A stretch of DNA of 64,000 bases from Candidatus Bathyarchaeia archaeon. GTDB lineage: Archaea; Thermoproteota; Bathyarchaeia; Bathyarchaeales; Bathycorpusculaceae. The first letter of the stretch is position 1; every line of letters begins with the position of its first letter. The translations under genes were made by a program, and so were the position numbers. The stretch covers positions 1 through 64,000 of the forward strand of contig JASEET010000001.1 of the NCBI GenBank assembly GCA_030019335.1, written 5' to 3'. The notes beneath the pieces were generated by a model. It was not told the origin of the DNA. It was given only the letters and a program-made list of their open reading frames with translations, and did no database searches. Positions 29,594 through 39,830 of this stretch are shown here, in pieces.

Positions 29594-30126
29594 TACTTTT
29601 TCTCCTCCATTTTCTTCTTGCTTAACTGAATTATGTCTCTTAAGGTCAGCTCATGACTTGCTGGTTTAGGAATTTTTGTTTGCTGAACCGTTTCTTCTGA
29701 GACTGGAACAAGCAACTTCACTGTTAATGCATGCTCCAATTTTACTGCAAGCTTGTTGTCCGGCGTCATCTTCCCCGTTTCGATTTTTTTGAGAACTGAT
29801 ACCTTCTCGCTTATTTTTTTACCTAACTCTTCATGGGAAAGCCCTAATTTTTCCCTTGCTTGCCTTATTTTCACATCAAAGTTTTCTACGAGTTCTAGAG
29901 TTGTGTCAACCGTTGTTTTTGGCGGTTTTTTGCTTTTGACTTTTAAAGGTGGAAACCATGTTTTAGGTTCTAATGCAGTGGTTTTGGGTTTCGGTTCTTC
30001 CCAGTAGGCTGTTCCATGTTTCGCGCATTTACTGCATACTGTTAGCTTTGCTCCTTCAATTATAACCCTGCAGGGTTTGCCATGAATTTTGCGTCCGCAA
30101 ACTTCGCATCGCACTTGTTGACACAC
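29593..30126 (-). CDS. mbf1: Multiprotein bridging factor 1-like protein
   Basis: N-terminal zinc ribbon CEVCGRKIHGKPCRVIIEGAKLTVCSKCAKHG and Cro/C1-type HTH IRQAREKLGLSHEELGKKISEKVSVLKKIETGKMTPD. Confidence 0.9.
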   Translation of the reverse strand: MCQQVRCEVCGRKIHGKPCRVIIEGAKLTVCSKCAKHGTAYWEEPKPKTTALEPKTWFPPLKVKSKKPPKTTVDTTLELVENFDVKIRQAREKLGLSHEELGKKISEKVSVLKKIETGKMTPDNKLAVKLEHALTVKLLVPVSEETVQQTKIPKPASHELTLRDIIQLSKKKMEEKK

Positions 30127-30198
30127 CTAAATTGTTTTTATTGCTTGGTTGTGTTTATAGTTGTCGAATTACAACGTGCTGATTAACGGTGTATAAGC

Positions 30199-30669
30199 TT
30201 GAAAAATTCCCTTAGACGAATCAGAAGCGTGGCAGACTACCAGTTCGGAAAAGGAGTAGGCGCCAAACTTTTTCCCGAAAACGTAGAAATCGTCTATTCC
30301 AAAAGAACCGGCAGAATCCGTTACGTCTATTTGAACGGTAAAAGGCTTGCAACCCTCCGTCCAACAGACGGCTTATTTTCCTTAAGCATTGCAGGCGCAA
30401 AACGAATAGTTGGAAATGCAGATTCAGCAAAATGTCTTGTTACAGTTCGGAGTGATGTTACAAAATTTATCGCTAAAGGCGGCGATGTTTTTGCAGTGCA
30501 TGTCGTTAGGGCTGACGATGACATCCGCTCAAAAGACGAGGTTATCGTAGTTCATGAGAATGGTGAAGTTTTAGCTGTTGGACGCGCTGTCTTGTCAGGC
30601 GAAGAAATGAAAGCCTTCAAAAAAGGTGTTGCCGTTAAAGTTAGACGTGGATGCATGGAAGAAAGTTAA
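30199..30669 (+). CDS. PUA domain protein
   Basis: RRIRSVADYQFGKGVGAKLFPENVEIVYSKRTGRIRYVYLNGKRLATLRPTDGLFSLSIAGA...GDVFAVHVVRADDDIRSKDEVIVV. Confidence 0.8.
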   Translation: MKNSLRRIRSVADYQFGKGVGAKLFPENVEIVYSKRTGRIRYVYLNGKRLATLRPTDGLFSLSIAGAKRIVGNADSAKCLVTVRSDVTKFIAKGGDVFAVHVVRADDDIRSKDEVIVVHENGEVLAVGRAVLSGEEMKAFKKGVAVKVRRGCMEES

Positions 30670-30710
30670 GTATAAGAATTAAATAGTAATATAAGTGAAA
30701 AGGTGGTTTT

Positions 30711-31055
30711 ATGCGAAGACGCGTAAGTCCCCGTGAAGCCAAACGCATGATGCAGCGCATGGGCTTAAGCATGGACGCAATCCCAGATGTAGACCAAGTC
30801 ATCATAAAAACAAGCAGCAAAGAAATCACCATTGAAGAACCCGAAGTGATAATAATGGAAGTGCAAGGACAGAAAATCTTTCAGATAGCTGGTGGCAAGA
30901 TCACCGAGAAGGTTGCTGAACGCAAATCAGTCATACCAGAAGAGGACATTAGGCTTGTGGCAGACCAAACAGGCAAAAGCCCAGAAGAAGCCAGAAAAGC
31001 ACTGGAAGAATGCGAAGGAGACCTAGCAAAAGCAATTCTTCTGCTTCAATCATAA
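30711..31055 (+). CDS. nac: Nascent polypeptide-associated complex protein
   Basis: N-terminal NAC domain and C-terminal UBA domain (IPEEDIRLVADQTGKSPEEARKALEECEGDLAKAILLL). Confidence 0.9.
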   Translation: MRRRVSPREAKRMMQRMGLSMDAIPDVDQVIIKTSSKEITIEEPEVIIMEVQGQKIFQIAGGKITEKVAERKSVIPEEDIRLVADQTGKSPEEARKALEECEGDLAKAILLLQS

Positions 31056-31342
31056 GCGTTTTAATATGTCGCCACAAGTTTTCTTAAGGCATAAGGACAA
31101 CATAGGACTTCTGTTTGAACATTTTCCAAATATTCGAGAAGCTTTGCTTTGAGTAGAACTAAGGCTTCCTTGTTTCGCTGATTTTCTTTTATATGAAAAT
31201 CTTCGATTTCAAAAACTTTATCTTGCGGATGCAAAAACTGTGGCTGTAGTGAATTGGTCAAAGCATGTTCCGTTGGTTTTAAGTTCAGTTTTATTTAAGT
31301 TCAGTGTTATATAATATCCTAGCGAGGAGGTCAAATTCATAA

Positions 31343-32257
31343 GTGTTTGACGTCGTTTCGGTGGGACACTTTACTATAGATTCTATCTTCTTGCCAGATA
31401 GGCATATGCCCTTTGTTGTTTTGGGCGGTTCTGCTGCTTACGTTTCTTTTGCTGCTAGACGCTTAGATGCAACTGTTTCTGTTATTTCCAAGGTTGGCGA
31501 TGATTTTCCGAAGGCTTACATGTGGTGGCTTGGGCAAGAGGGCATTGATTTATCTGGAGTGGTTAAAGTTGAGAATGCGCAAACTACGGGTTTTGAACTG
31601 AAATACACTAATAACTTGTCAAACCGAAATTTGCGGCTAAAGAGCAGAGCCCCATCCATCACTGTGGATGATTTACCAAAATCTCTGAAAGCCAAAGCCA
31701 TTCATTTTGCCCCCATAGCCGGCGAAATCACATATGAAGTCGCGGAGAAATTAAGAAGCTGTACTGAATGGTTGTCCCTTGACCCGCAAGGACTGGTGCG
31801 AAAATTTGACGCGAAAGGAAACGTTACTTCAGGTTCGCTAGCCGACAAACGCATATTACAACTCGTTGACATTTACAAGTCATCCTCAAACGAAATTAAA
31901 GCTGCAATCGGCTTGTCAAGGCTTGATTCTGCTATAAAGGCGATTCACGACCATGGCGTTAAAACGGTTATTGTCACTTTAGGTATGAAAGGTGCGGTGC
32001 TTTCCGTCGAAGAAACTATTTATAACATCCCAGCTTACAAGCCAGAGAAGTTTGTTGACCCAACTGGGGCTGGAGATGTTTTTATTGGCGGTTTTCTAGC
32101 TGAATATATCCGTGGTGAAAGCTTGTTGTGGTGTGCATGTGTGGGTTCTGCAGCTGCTTCACTTGTTGTCGAGGTTGCTGGTCCAACATTTTTCGGCGAC
32201 AAAGCAGAGATTTATCGAAGGGCAAGCGTGCTTTATGAAAAAGAAATTAAGGAATGA
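31343..32257 (+). CDS. PfkB-family carbohydrate kinase
   Basis: VLGGSAAYVSFAARRL near N-terminus and VDPTGAGDVFIGGFLAEY. Confidence 0.9.
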   Translation: MFDVVSVGHFTIDSIFLPDRHMPFVVLGGSAAYVSFAARRLDATVSVISKVGDDFPKAYMWWLGQEGIDLSGVVKVENAQTTGFELKYTNNLSNRNLRLKSRAPSITVDDLPKSLKAKAIHFAPIAGEITYEVAEKLRSCTEWLSLDPQGLVRKFDAKGNVTSGSLADKRILQLVDIYKSSSNEIKAAIGLSRLDSAIKAIHDHGVKTVIVTLGMKGAVLSVEETIYNIPAYKPEKFVDPTGAGDVFIGGFLAEYIRGESLLWCACVGSAAASLVVEVAGPTFFGDKAEIYRRASVLYEKEIKE

Positions 32258-32310
32258 TGAGTATTGTATTGCGTTAACGCCATTAAAAGCGTTGAAAGAG
32301 GCGTTTAATC

Positions 32311-32520
32311 TTGGGACGTGTTGCAAAAGGTGTGAAATGCAGCGTTTCTGGTTGCGGTAAAGAGGCCATACGCTCACTTCCAGCCACAAAGGTTAAGTCA
32401 GCTGGCCTAAACATCGGCAGCAGCGAAAGACGTGCTTATCTATGTAAGGAACATTATAAGGAATATAAGAAGAGGACAAAAAAAGAGAAAAAGGTTGAAC
32501 AGTGGCGATATAAAGGCTAA
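32311..32520 (+). CDS. Small conserved archaeal protein
   Basis: MGRVAKGVKCSVSGCGKEAIRSLPATKVKSAGLNIGSSERRAYLCKEHYKEYKKRTKKEKK; precedes thrS. Confidence 0.6.
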   Translation: MGRVAKGVKCSVSGCGKEAIRSLPATKVKSAGLNIGSSERRAYLCKEHYKEYKKRTKKEKKVEQWRYKG

Positions 32521-32536
32521 ACGAGAGGGGTTTCCC

Positions 32537-34402
32537 ATGAGGATATTGCAGCTTCATTCAAACTTCATTGAGTACAAGCCTATTCAGAAAGAAATAGCCA
32601 CGGCTGAAGAAGCTGAAAAAGAAGAAAAACGCCTAGAAGAAATTGTTGTCTTGTTCACAGCTGTTGAAGAAGGCGACAACAAATCAGTAGCCAAAAAAGC
32701 CATAAATGAAGTTCAAGCCTTCCTCCAAAAGCTGAAGGTAAACCGAATTTTAATCTATCCCTACGCGCACCTAAGCAGCAACCTAGCAAAATCCACAGAA
32801 GCACTAAAAGTAGTCAAAGCCATGGAAGCCTACGCAAAAGAAAAGGACATAGAAACATACCGTGCACCCTTCGGCTGGAACAAACAATTCACAATATCAA
32901 TAAAAGGACACCCACTCGCAGAACAATCACGCACCATATCGCCTACCGAAATAAAAAAGGAAAAGGAAAAAGTTTCTGAAGCGGTAAAAGCCGAAGAAAA
33001 ACTCGAGTCGTTCTGGTACATTCTTCAGCCAGACGGAAAAATGATACCAGTCGAAGAATTCAATTTCAAAGGACAAGAAAACCTCGAAAAGTTTGCAAAA
33101 TATGAAATCACAAAAGTTAGGGCAAGCCAACAAATACCCCCCCATGTTATACTAATGAAAAGACTTGAAATAGCTGACTATGAGCCTGGAAGCGACCCGG
33201 GGAACATACGCTGGTACCCAAAGGGGCGACTAATAAAATCCCTACTTGAACAATTTGTGACCGCAAAAGCAATAGAGTACGGTGCCATGGAAGTTGAAAC
33301 CCCAGTCATGTACGATTTTCAGCATCCAAGCCTAGCAGACTACATAGACCGTTTTCCCGCAAGACAATACATGCTTAAATCTGAGGACAAAGAACTTTTT
33401 CTGCGGTTTGCAGCATGTTTCGGACAATTCTTAATGATTCACGACACACAATTTTCCTACAAACACATGCCGCTGAAGGCTTACGAATTAACCCGCTACA
33501 GTTTTAGGCGAGAAAAAAGCGGGGAAGTTGTCGGTTTAAGACGCTTAAGAGCCTTCACCATGCCAGACTGCCACGCCTTCTGCACAGACCTGGAACAAGC
33601 AAAAAAGGAATTCATAGCAAGATTCAAACTATGCATACAAGTCCTAGAAGGAATAGGACTATCCAAAAATGACTATGAAACTGCAATACGCTTCACAAAA
33701 GACTTCTACGAAGAAAACAAGGCTTTCATAGCTTCTTTAGCGAAAATCTTTGGCAAACCAGTCTTAATTGAGATGTGGAAAGAACGCTTCTTCTATTTCA
33801 TACTGAAATGGGACTTCAACTTCGTAGACAACCAAGACAAGGCAGCAGCCCTATCAACAGACCAAATAGACGTTGAAAACGCAAAAAGATACGACATAAC
33901 TTACGTTGATGAAAAAGGCGAAAAACATCATCCGCTGATTCTGCACTGTTCCCCAAGCGGGGCAATCGAAAGATGTGTATACGCATTACTAGAAAAAGCC
34001 TACAAGGAACAACAAGACGGTAAACCACCCATGCTCCCATTATGGCTTTCACCAACACAAGTACGCATAATCCCAATGTCAGACAAATACCTTGAACATT
34101 CCGAAAAACTAGCGAATGAGATAGAGGCTGAGTACATACGCGTAGACACTGATGATCGAGCACTGACTTTGCAGAAGAGAGTTAGAGAAGCAGAGATGGA
34201 GTGGATTCCCTACATAATTGTTGTTGGACAAAAAGAAATCGAATCAGATGTCCTTCCAGTAAGGGACAGAAAAGCCGGAAAAATACGCAAAATGAAGCTT
34301 GAAGAACTGATAAACGAGATTGAAGAAATAGTAAAAGGCAAGCCCTTTAAGCCGCTACCCCTACCAAAACATCTTTCAAAAAGACCACAATTCTACGGTT
34401 AA
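32537..34402 (+). CDS. thrS: Threonyl-tRNA synthetase, archaeal type
   Basis: MRILQLHSNFIEYKP archaeal N-terminal editing domain; class II core; start trimmed from ORF call at 32432. Confidence 0.95.
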   Translation: MRILQLHSNFIEYKPIQKEIATAEEAEKEEKRLEEIVVLFTAVEEGDNKSVAKKAINEVQAFLQKLKVNRILIYPYAHLSSNLAKSTEALKVVKAMEAYAKEKDIETYRAPFGWNKQFTISIKGHPLAEQSRTISPTEIKKEKEKVSEAVKAEEKLESFWYILQPDGKMIPVEEFNFKGQENLEKFAKYEITKVRASQQIPPHVILMKRLEIADYEPGSDPGNIRWYPKGRLIKSLLEQFVTAKAIEYGAMEVETPVMYDFQHPSLADYIDRFPARQYMLKSEDKELFLRFAACFGQFLMIHDTQFSYKHMPLKAYELTRYSFRREKSGEVVGLRRLRAFTMPDCHAFCTDLEQAKKEFIARFKLCIQVLEGIGLSKNDYETAIRFTKDFYEENKAFIASLAKIFGKPVLIEMWKERFFYFILKWDFNFVDNQDKAAALSTDQIDVENAKRYDITYVDEKGEKHHPLILHCSPSGAIERCVYALLEKAYKEQQDGKPPMLPLWLSPTQVRIIPMSDKYLEHSEKLANEIEAEYIRVDTDDRALTLQKRVREAEMEWIPYIIVVGQKEIESDVLPVRDRKAGKIRKMKLEELINEIEEIVKGKPFKPLPLPKHLSKRPQFYG

Positions 34403-34489
34403 CAATGGTAAAAACAGTCAATAGTTTTACAAAAAATATATCAACCTTAGGCAGATAGACTAAACTCTCCAGTTTGGAGGACAAAACTG

Positions 34490-35380
34490 TTGGAAAAAGA
34501 ATTACTCGTCTACATTGACGGGGAATACTACCCAAAACCACAAGCAAAAATTTCAGTCTACGACCACGGACTTTTATATGGAGACGGAGTCTTTGAGGGA
34601 ATCCGTGCATATAGCGGCGTTGTCTTTAAACTCAAAGAACACATAGATAGGCTGTACCGTTCAGCACGTGTAATCATGCTTAACATCCCGCAAACAAAAG
34701 AAGAAATGATAAACGCTGTTTTAGAAACTCTGCGAAAAAATAATTTGCGAGACGCGTACATACGCCTCGTCGTCACGAGAGGCGTCGGCGATTTAGGACT
34801 CGACCCGAGAAAATGCCCAAAACCAACAGTGATCATTATAACCGACGTTATAAAATTGCATTCAACAGAAGCGAAAGAGAAAGGAATGAGAGCCATGATT
34901 GTCTGGGTGAAAAGAGACCCTGTTGACGCAACATCTCATGAGGTTAAATCCTTAAACTATCTAAACAGCATACTAGGAAAAATTGAAGCAAACATAGCAG
35001 GTTTTGACGAAGCCATATGCCTAGACAAAAACGGTCACATAAGCGAGGGAGTTGCCGAAAACCTCTTCATAGTACAAAACGGGAAAATCATAACTCCTCC
35101 AACATCAACAGGTGCCCTGGTTGGAATAACAAGAGATGTTGTCATGAAATTAGCTGAAAAACTCGGATATACAGCGGTTGAAAGCACAATCACGCCGACA
35201 GACTTGTTCACCGCAGATGAAGCCTTCTTCACTGGTACAGCAGCAGAAATAGTCCCGATAGTAGAAGTCAATAAGCGAATGATAGGTGACGGCAAGCCGG
35301 GACCAATAACACGACGGTTAATGCAAGAATTTGAAAAGGTTGTCAGAGATCCAAAGGAAGGAATACGGATCTATCAGTAG
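34490..35380 (+). CDS. ilvE: Branched-chain amino acid aminotransferase
   Basis: [23 protein letters not shown]...[16 protein letters not shown]...[10 protein letters not shown]. Confidence 0.95.
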   Translation: MEKELLVYIDGEYYPKPQAKISVYDHGLLYGDGVFEGIRAYSGVVFKLKEHIDRLYRSARVIMLNIPQTKEEMINAVLETLRKNNLRDAYIRLVVTRGVGDLGLDPRKCPKPTVIIITDVIKLHSTEAKEKGMRAMIVWVKRDPVDATSHEVKSLNYLNSILGKIEANIAGFDEAICLDKNGHISEGVAENLFIVQNGKIITPPTSTGALVGITRDVVMKLAEKLGYTAVESTITPTDLFTADEAFFTGTAAEIVPIVEVNKRMIGDGKPGPITRRLMQEFEKVVRDPKEGIRIYQ

Positions 35381-35470
35381 CAAATCTCTGTTAAACATTC
35401 TACTTTTTCGTAAGAACCGAAGGAAATTACTGAAAGAGATTTTAACTTTCAGCTTTGTAAACGCGTTCAA

Positions 35471-36690
35471 GTGGAGAAAATGCTGGTTCCTGAAACTTTT
35501 TTCGCTGAAAGAACATCACTACTGAAAGCGTCAGAGATCCGGGAGCTTCTGAAGTGGGTTGCTGAAGGAGGAATAATCTCCTTCGGCGGCGGTATGCCCT
35601 GCCCAACCACGTTTCCTCGACAACAGATTATACAGATCATCACGGAAGGGATCAGTGAGCACGGCGACAAGCTTCTAGAATACAGCACTACCCAAGGTTT
35701 AAAGGAGCTGAGATCAGAGCTCAAGGATTTCATGGCATGGAGAGGAATTAATGTGCCAAGCATCGACAACATTGTCGTCATAAGCGGTAGCCAACAAGGA
35801 CTTGACGCATTTGGAAAAATTTTCCTCGATGAAGGAGATGTTGTTCTTATCGAGCTTCCAACTTACCTGGCTGCCATTAACGCCTTTAGGTTCTACAATC
35901 CAGAGTTTGTCGGGCTGAGAATGGATGATGACGGCATCATAATGGACTCCCTAGAAAGCATCCTAAAGGAATTAGAGTCTAAGCATAAAAGAGTGAAGTT
36001 CCTTTATACACGGTTCCCACATGTCAGAACCCTACTGGAGTAACTCTATCTATGGAGCGCAGGAAACGTCTTCTTGAACTTGCGTCGGAGTACGATTTTC
36101 TGATCATCGAAGATGACCCCTACAGCCTAATCCTATATGAACCCATTGATGTTGCTCCTCTGAAATCCATGGACGCTGAAGGACGAGTCATATACTTGTC
36201 AACCTTCAGCAAGATTCTGTCTCCTGGACTGCGCTTAGGATGGGTGGTAGCTGACGACAGTTTCACCGAGAAGTTCGTGCTCGCCAAACAAGGCATGGAC
36301 CTGTGCACCTCACCACTTCTGCAGTACATCACTTATACAGCACTAAAAAGAAAGGTTATCCAAGAGAATCTTACAAAGATTCGTGCACTCTACAAGACGA
36401 AGAGAGACAAGATGCTGGAGGCTCTGGACACCTACTTCCCAGAGGGGTGCAAGTGGACAATGCCCATAGGCGGGCTGTTTATATTCGCTTGGGTTCCTGA
36501 AAGAGTGAACACCAAAGAGCTTATCCAAGACTGCATTAAAAAATATAGGATTGCCTACGTTCCAGGCCAGTCATTCTTCGTGAATGGAAGCGGAGCAAAC
36601 ACGATGAGACTGAACTTTAGCTACCCGGCGATGGATGAAATAGAGGAAGGCATCAAAAGGCTAGGACAAGCAATCAAAGAAAAGCTATAA
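35471..36690 (+). pseudogene. PLP-dependent aminotransferase (2-aminoadipate-type) interrupted by +2 frameshift
   Basis: ORF 35471..36043 and ORF 36052..36690 join as KFLYTVPTCQNPTGVTLSMERRKRLLELAS if two nt near 36008 are removed; STFSKILSPGLRLGW in second half. Confidence 0.85.
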
Positions 36691-36736
36691 GTAATAGACG
36701 CAGTAGCCTGTTTTTAGAAATTGTTTTGTAACGTTC

Positions 36737-38044
36737 TTACCTATTCTGTTCCATGAAACTTTCCACTTCGTTTAATGCTTGATCAAGTGTTTCAATTGGT
36801 GGTAAGAAAACTACTCTGATATGCCCTGCGCCGTAAACTGGGTCAAATCCCGAACCATGCACAAACAGTACCCCCGTCTCTCTTAACAGTTCTAAGGCAA
36901 AGTGTTTGTCGGTTTTCCACCTTAACCCCACTTCTTCTATCCTTGGGAAAACATAAAACGCTGCTTCTGGTTTTGAACAACTTATCCCTTCCATCTCATT
37001 CAGCCTTTTCCACGCGTAGTCTCTTCTCTTCCTAAGCTTTTCAACCATCTCCTTTATGTAGTCTTGTGGACCATTTAGAGCAGCTACCCCAGCTTTCTGA
37101 ACAGGCGTGTTTGCACACAGTCTTATCCTCGCCTCTTTTTCGACGCATTGCTTTAACTCTTGCAGTTGGCCTTCTTGGTCATGGAAGTAGATGTAGCCGA
37201 GTCTCCACCCAGTCATCAAATATGCCTTTGAAAAACCGTTCAACCCGATTACTGGAACGTCCTCAGCCAGATAAGAAGTACTAACAAATTTTCTCTCATA
37301 AATAATCTGGTCGTAAATTTCATCTGACAAAACTGGGATACCATACTCGCCTGCAAGATCTAATATTTGCTTTACAACTTTCTCTTCATAAAGTGCCCCA
37401 CAAGGATTGTTCGGATTAATAATTACAATTCCACGTGTTTTCTCTGAAATTTTGCTTCTCAAGTCGTCAATGCTTGGTTGCCAACCATTTTCCTCAACAG
37501 TTTCGTATGTAACCGGTTTTCCACCGAAAAATTTAGCATATGAAATGTAAGGCGGATAAGTTGGTCCAGGAAGAAGAATTTCATCTCCAGCATCAATAAG
37601 TGCAGCCATAACCATTTGGATACCTTCAGAAATCCCCGCCGTAACAATTATATCATCAGCGGAAATGTCCACACTATTAACTCTTTGCTCTTTTTCGCTT
37701 ATGGCTTGTCTAAGCTCCAGCAATCCTTCAGAAGGCGAGTAAGCATTTGCTCCCTCTTCAACAGCCTTCATTAAAGCCTGCTTAACATGCGGTGGCGTGT
37801 CAAAATCAAATGCAACAGGATCTCCTATATTCAAGTAATAAATTTTTTTCCCAGTTTTCGCAAGCTGCTTTGCATAAACAATAACGTCGCGGATGGCATA
37901 TTCTATGGTGCGCACTCTTTCAGTAACTTTTACATTAGTCAAAGCTTTCACTCTTCCAGAATCAACGCTTTTGTCTCTATAAAGATAAAGTTTATGTGGT
38001 GAACTCCGGAATCTGGAACGTTTGAGAGGCTTCAACTCCTTCAC
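36737..38044 (-). CDS. Pyridoxal phosphate-dependent aminotransferase (alanine/aspartate type)
   Basis: YYLNIGDPVAFDFDTPPHV...INPNNPCGALY...GFSKAYLMTGWRLGY; start probably internal (near KVTERVRTIEYAIRDV). Confidence 0.9.
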   Translation of the reverse strand: MKELKPLKRSRFRSSPHKLYLYRDKSVDSGRVKALTNVKVTERVRTIEYAIRDVIVYAKQLAKTGKKIYYLNIGDPVAFDFDTPPHVKQALMKAVEEGANAYSPSEGLLELRQAISEKEQRVNSVDISADDIIVTAGISEGIQMVMAALIDAGDEILLPGPTYPPYISYAKFFGGKPVTYETVEENGWQPSIDDLRSKISEKTRGIVIINPNNPCGALYEEKVVKQILDLAGEYGIPVLSDEIYDQIIYERKFVSTSYLAEDVPVIGLNGFSKAYLMTGWRLGYIYFHDQEGQLQELKQCVEKEARIRLCANTPVQKAGVAALNGPQDYIKEMVEKLRKRRDYAWKRLNEMEGISCSKPEAAFYVFPRIEEVGLRWKTDKHFALELLRETGVLFVHGSGFDPVYGAGHIRVVFLPPIETLDQALNEVESFMEQNR

Positions 38045-39752
38045 TGGTAATCACAGTTATGATTATGCTCTCACCTTGGTGTTTCTCCCAGTCAAATAAA
38101 CAGAGCAGAACAGCCGTATCACCTGGTTTGACAATTATCTGGTTTTCTGGAAACGTTTGCTCTAACTGCCCTGTTTGGTTTTGAAGCTCTATTCTCACTT
38201 TTGATATTGTGAGATTCCAAATAGAATGCCCTAAGTTTTGGACAGTTATATTCAAATATCGTGTTTCACCGATTACTGTGCAAATTGTCGTATTATCACT
38301 TGTTATGTTAAGCTCCGCCGCAGGAAGAGTAAACACAAAGTCGAATATGTGCTCTTCTGAAGTTTCATTTGCTACGGTGTGTACAGTCAAAGTCAAGTTT
38401 TTGCCTGCACGGTCCGTCCAATCAGTAATATTACAGTAAAATGGTATTGCTTGACTAGGTTCGATTGGATCAGAGGGTAATGGTGGATTTGCTTTTGTTC
38501 CATTTATTACTTCTCCGGTTTCCTTGACTACTATTTTTGTTACGTTAACCGCATCGAGTGAAGATTGATGATTTTGTAATGTGACGTTAAAGTGTACTCT
38601 GTCTTTCAAATCGAACACTTCTTTTTCATTTAGGATCTTGACAACAATCGGCGATGGCGTTGTACCCGTGAACGGGTCTGTCTCGAAATCTTGCAATAAG
38701 TAGGCTGTTACGCTAATTTCCTTTCCTCTATATTCTCTCCAATTCCAGTCGAACTTGCACGTCCATGTTGAATTTGGTGCTATGCCTTCTAACGGATAAT
38801 TTCTTTCGATGGTTGTTCCATTTTCCAGTGCGCACATGATTTTAGTGACATTTACATGGTTAGCTGACTCTGCAAAATTAAAAACTGTCACGTTAAAGTG
38901 GTCGGTGTAATCTTCGTTAAAAAGTACATTTTGAATTATGGTGTGGACTTTTTGCAGTTCAAACTCCTTGGAAAAAATGTATCCTTCTTCGGTGGAAATC
39001 GTGATTGCAGTTTTTATTAAACCATGCCAACTTCCGTTAAATGTGAAATTAATAGACGTTCCATTTACGATGGCTTGAGGCAACTCTGGTGATATTCCCG
39101 TTAACTCAACTCCAGGAACCATTATCTCATTTATAGTTAAGTTAATCACCGAATCAGCGTCGTTCATTATCGTTACGTTAAACATTCTAAACGAAACTTT
39201 GGGGTCAAAATCCGTGTCGGTTATATGAAGCTTGACAAATGGTACAGTTGCCTCCATATTTGCGGCTGGAGAATCTGACGAGAAAACGTGCACAATAATT
39301 GTTTTGCCTGCAAATTCGCCAGCAAGCCTTCCCCAAGTAACGTTAAAATCATCCTTCCGAGCTTTAGAACACGTTATGTTTAAATGTTTCCCTTTCGGGA
39401 TAACTATTCCCATTGACGGTTCAGTTTCTATAATGTCATAAAGCTGCCATTCTCCCTTCAGACTCACTACTATTCTCGTTATTGTTGCGTCGGAAGGCGA
39501 ATAAGACGGGTTTAAAACACCAACTTTAAATGTTGCAGCTTTTCCCTTGTCGAAATAAACACCCGTTATTGTAAGAGTTGTTCCTTCAGGCATTTCAATG
39601 TAGAGGGGAATCGTGAACATGTAAGAAATTACTCCCCCTGCTATTACGGATATTATCATGAGAAGTACGATCGTAGGGGTTGAAGCTGCTTTTATGTTGA
39701 TTTGTAGACTCACGTTATTCCCTCCGATATCATGAATGTTGTTGTATCTCAT
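37992..39752 (-). CDS. Membrane-anchored extracellular protein with repeated beta-sandwich (CARDB-like) domains
   Basis: N-terminal TM (TPTIVLLMIISVIAGGVISYMFTIPLYIEM) then several repeats of NVTVxNxxxSxxxxNVTKI, rich in N-x-T/S sequons. Confidence 0.65.
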   Translation of the reverse strand: MRYNNIHDIGGNNVSLQINIKAASTPTIVLLMIISVIAGGVISYMFTIPLYIEMPEGTTLTITGVYFDKGKAATFKVGVLNPSYSPSDATITRIVVSLKGEWQLYDIIETEPSMGIVIPKGKHLNITCSKARKDDFNVTWGRLAGEFAGKTIIVHVFSSDSPAANMEATVPFVKLHITDTDFDPKVSFRMFNVTIMNDADSVINLTINEIMVPGVELTGISPELPQAIVNGTSINFTFNGSWHGLIKTAITISTEEGYIFSKEFELQKVHTIIQNVLFNEDYTDHFNVTVFNFAESANHVNVTKIMCALENGTTIERNYPLEGIAPNSTWTCKFDWNWREYRGKEISVTAYLLQDFETDPFTGTTPSPIVVKILNEKEVFDLKDRVHFNVTLQNHQSSLDAVNVTKIVVKETGEVINGTKANPPLPSDPIEPSQAIPFYCNITDWTDRAGKNLTLTVHTVANETSEEHIFDFVFTLPAAELNITSDNTTICTVIGETRYLNITVQNLGHSIWNLTISKVRIELQNQTGQLEQTFPENQIIVKPGDTAVLLCLFDWEKHQGESIIITVITSEGVEASQTFQIPEFTT

Positions 39753-39830
39753 ATTTTCTAGGGATAAATAAGTGTTCCTCAGTGATATGACTTCGGTGCG
39801 AGTGGGGTGCTAGGATGGGGCGCAAAATTA

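Noticed and set aside
33816-34163. Long antisense ORFs such as 33816..34163, 41060..41755, 42441..42911 and 46025..46408
   Set aside because: They lie opposite strong conserved genes (thrS, aor, apgM) and have no recognisable motifs.
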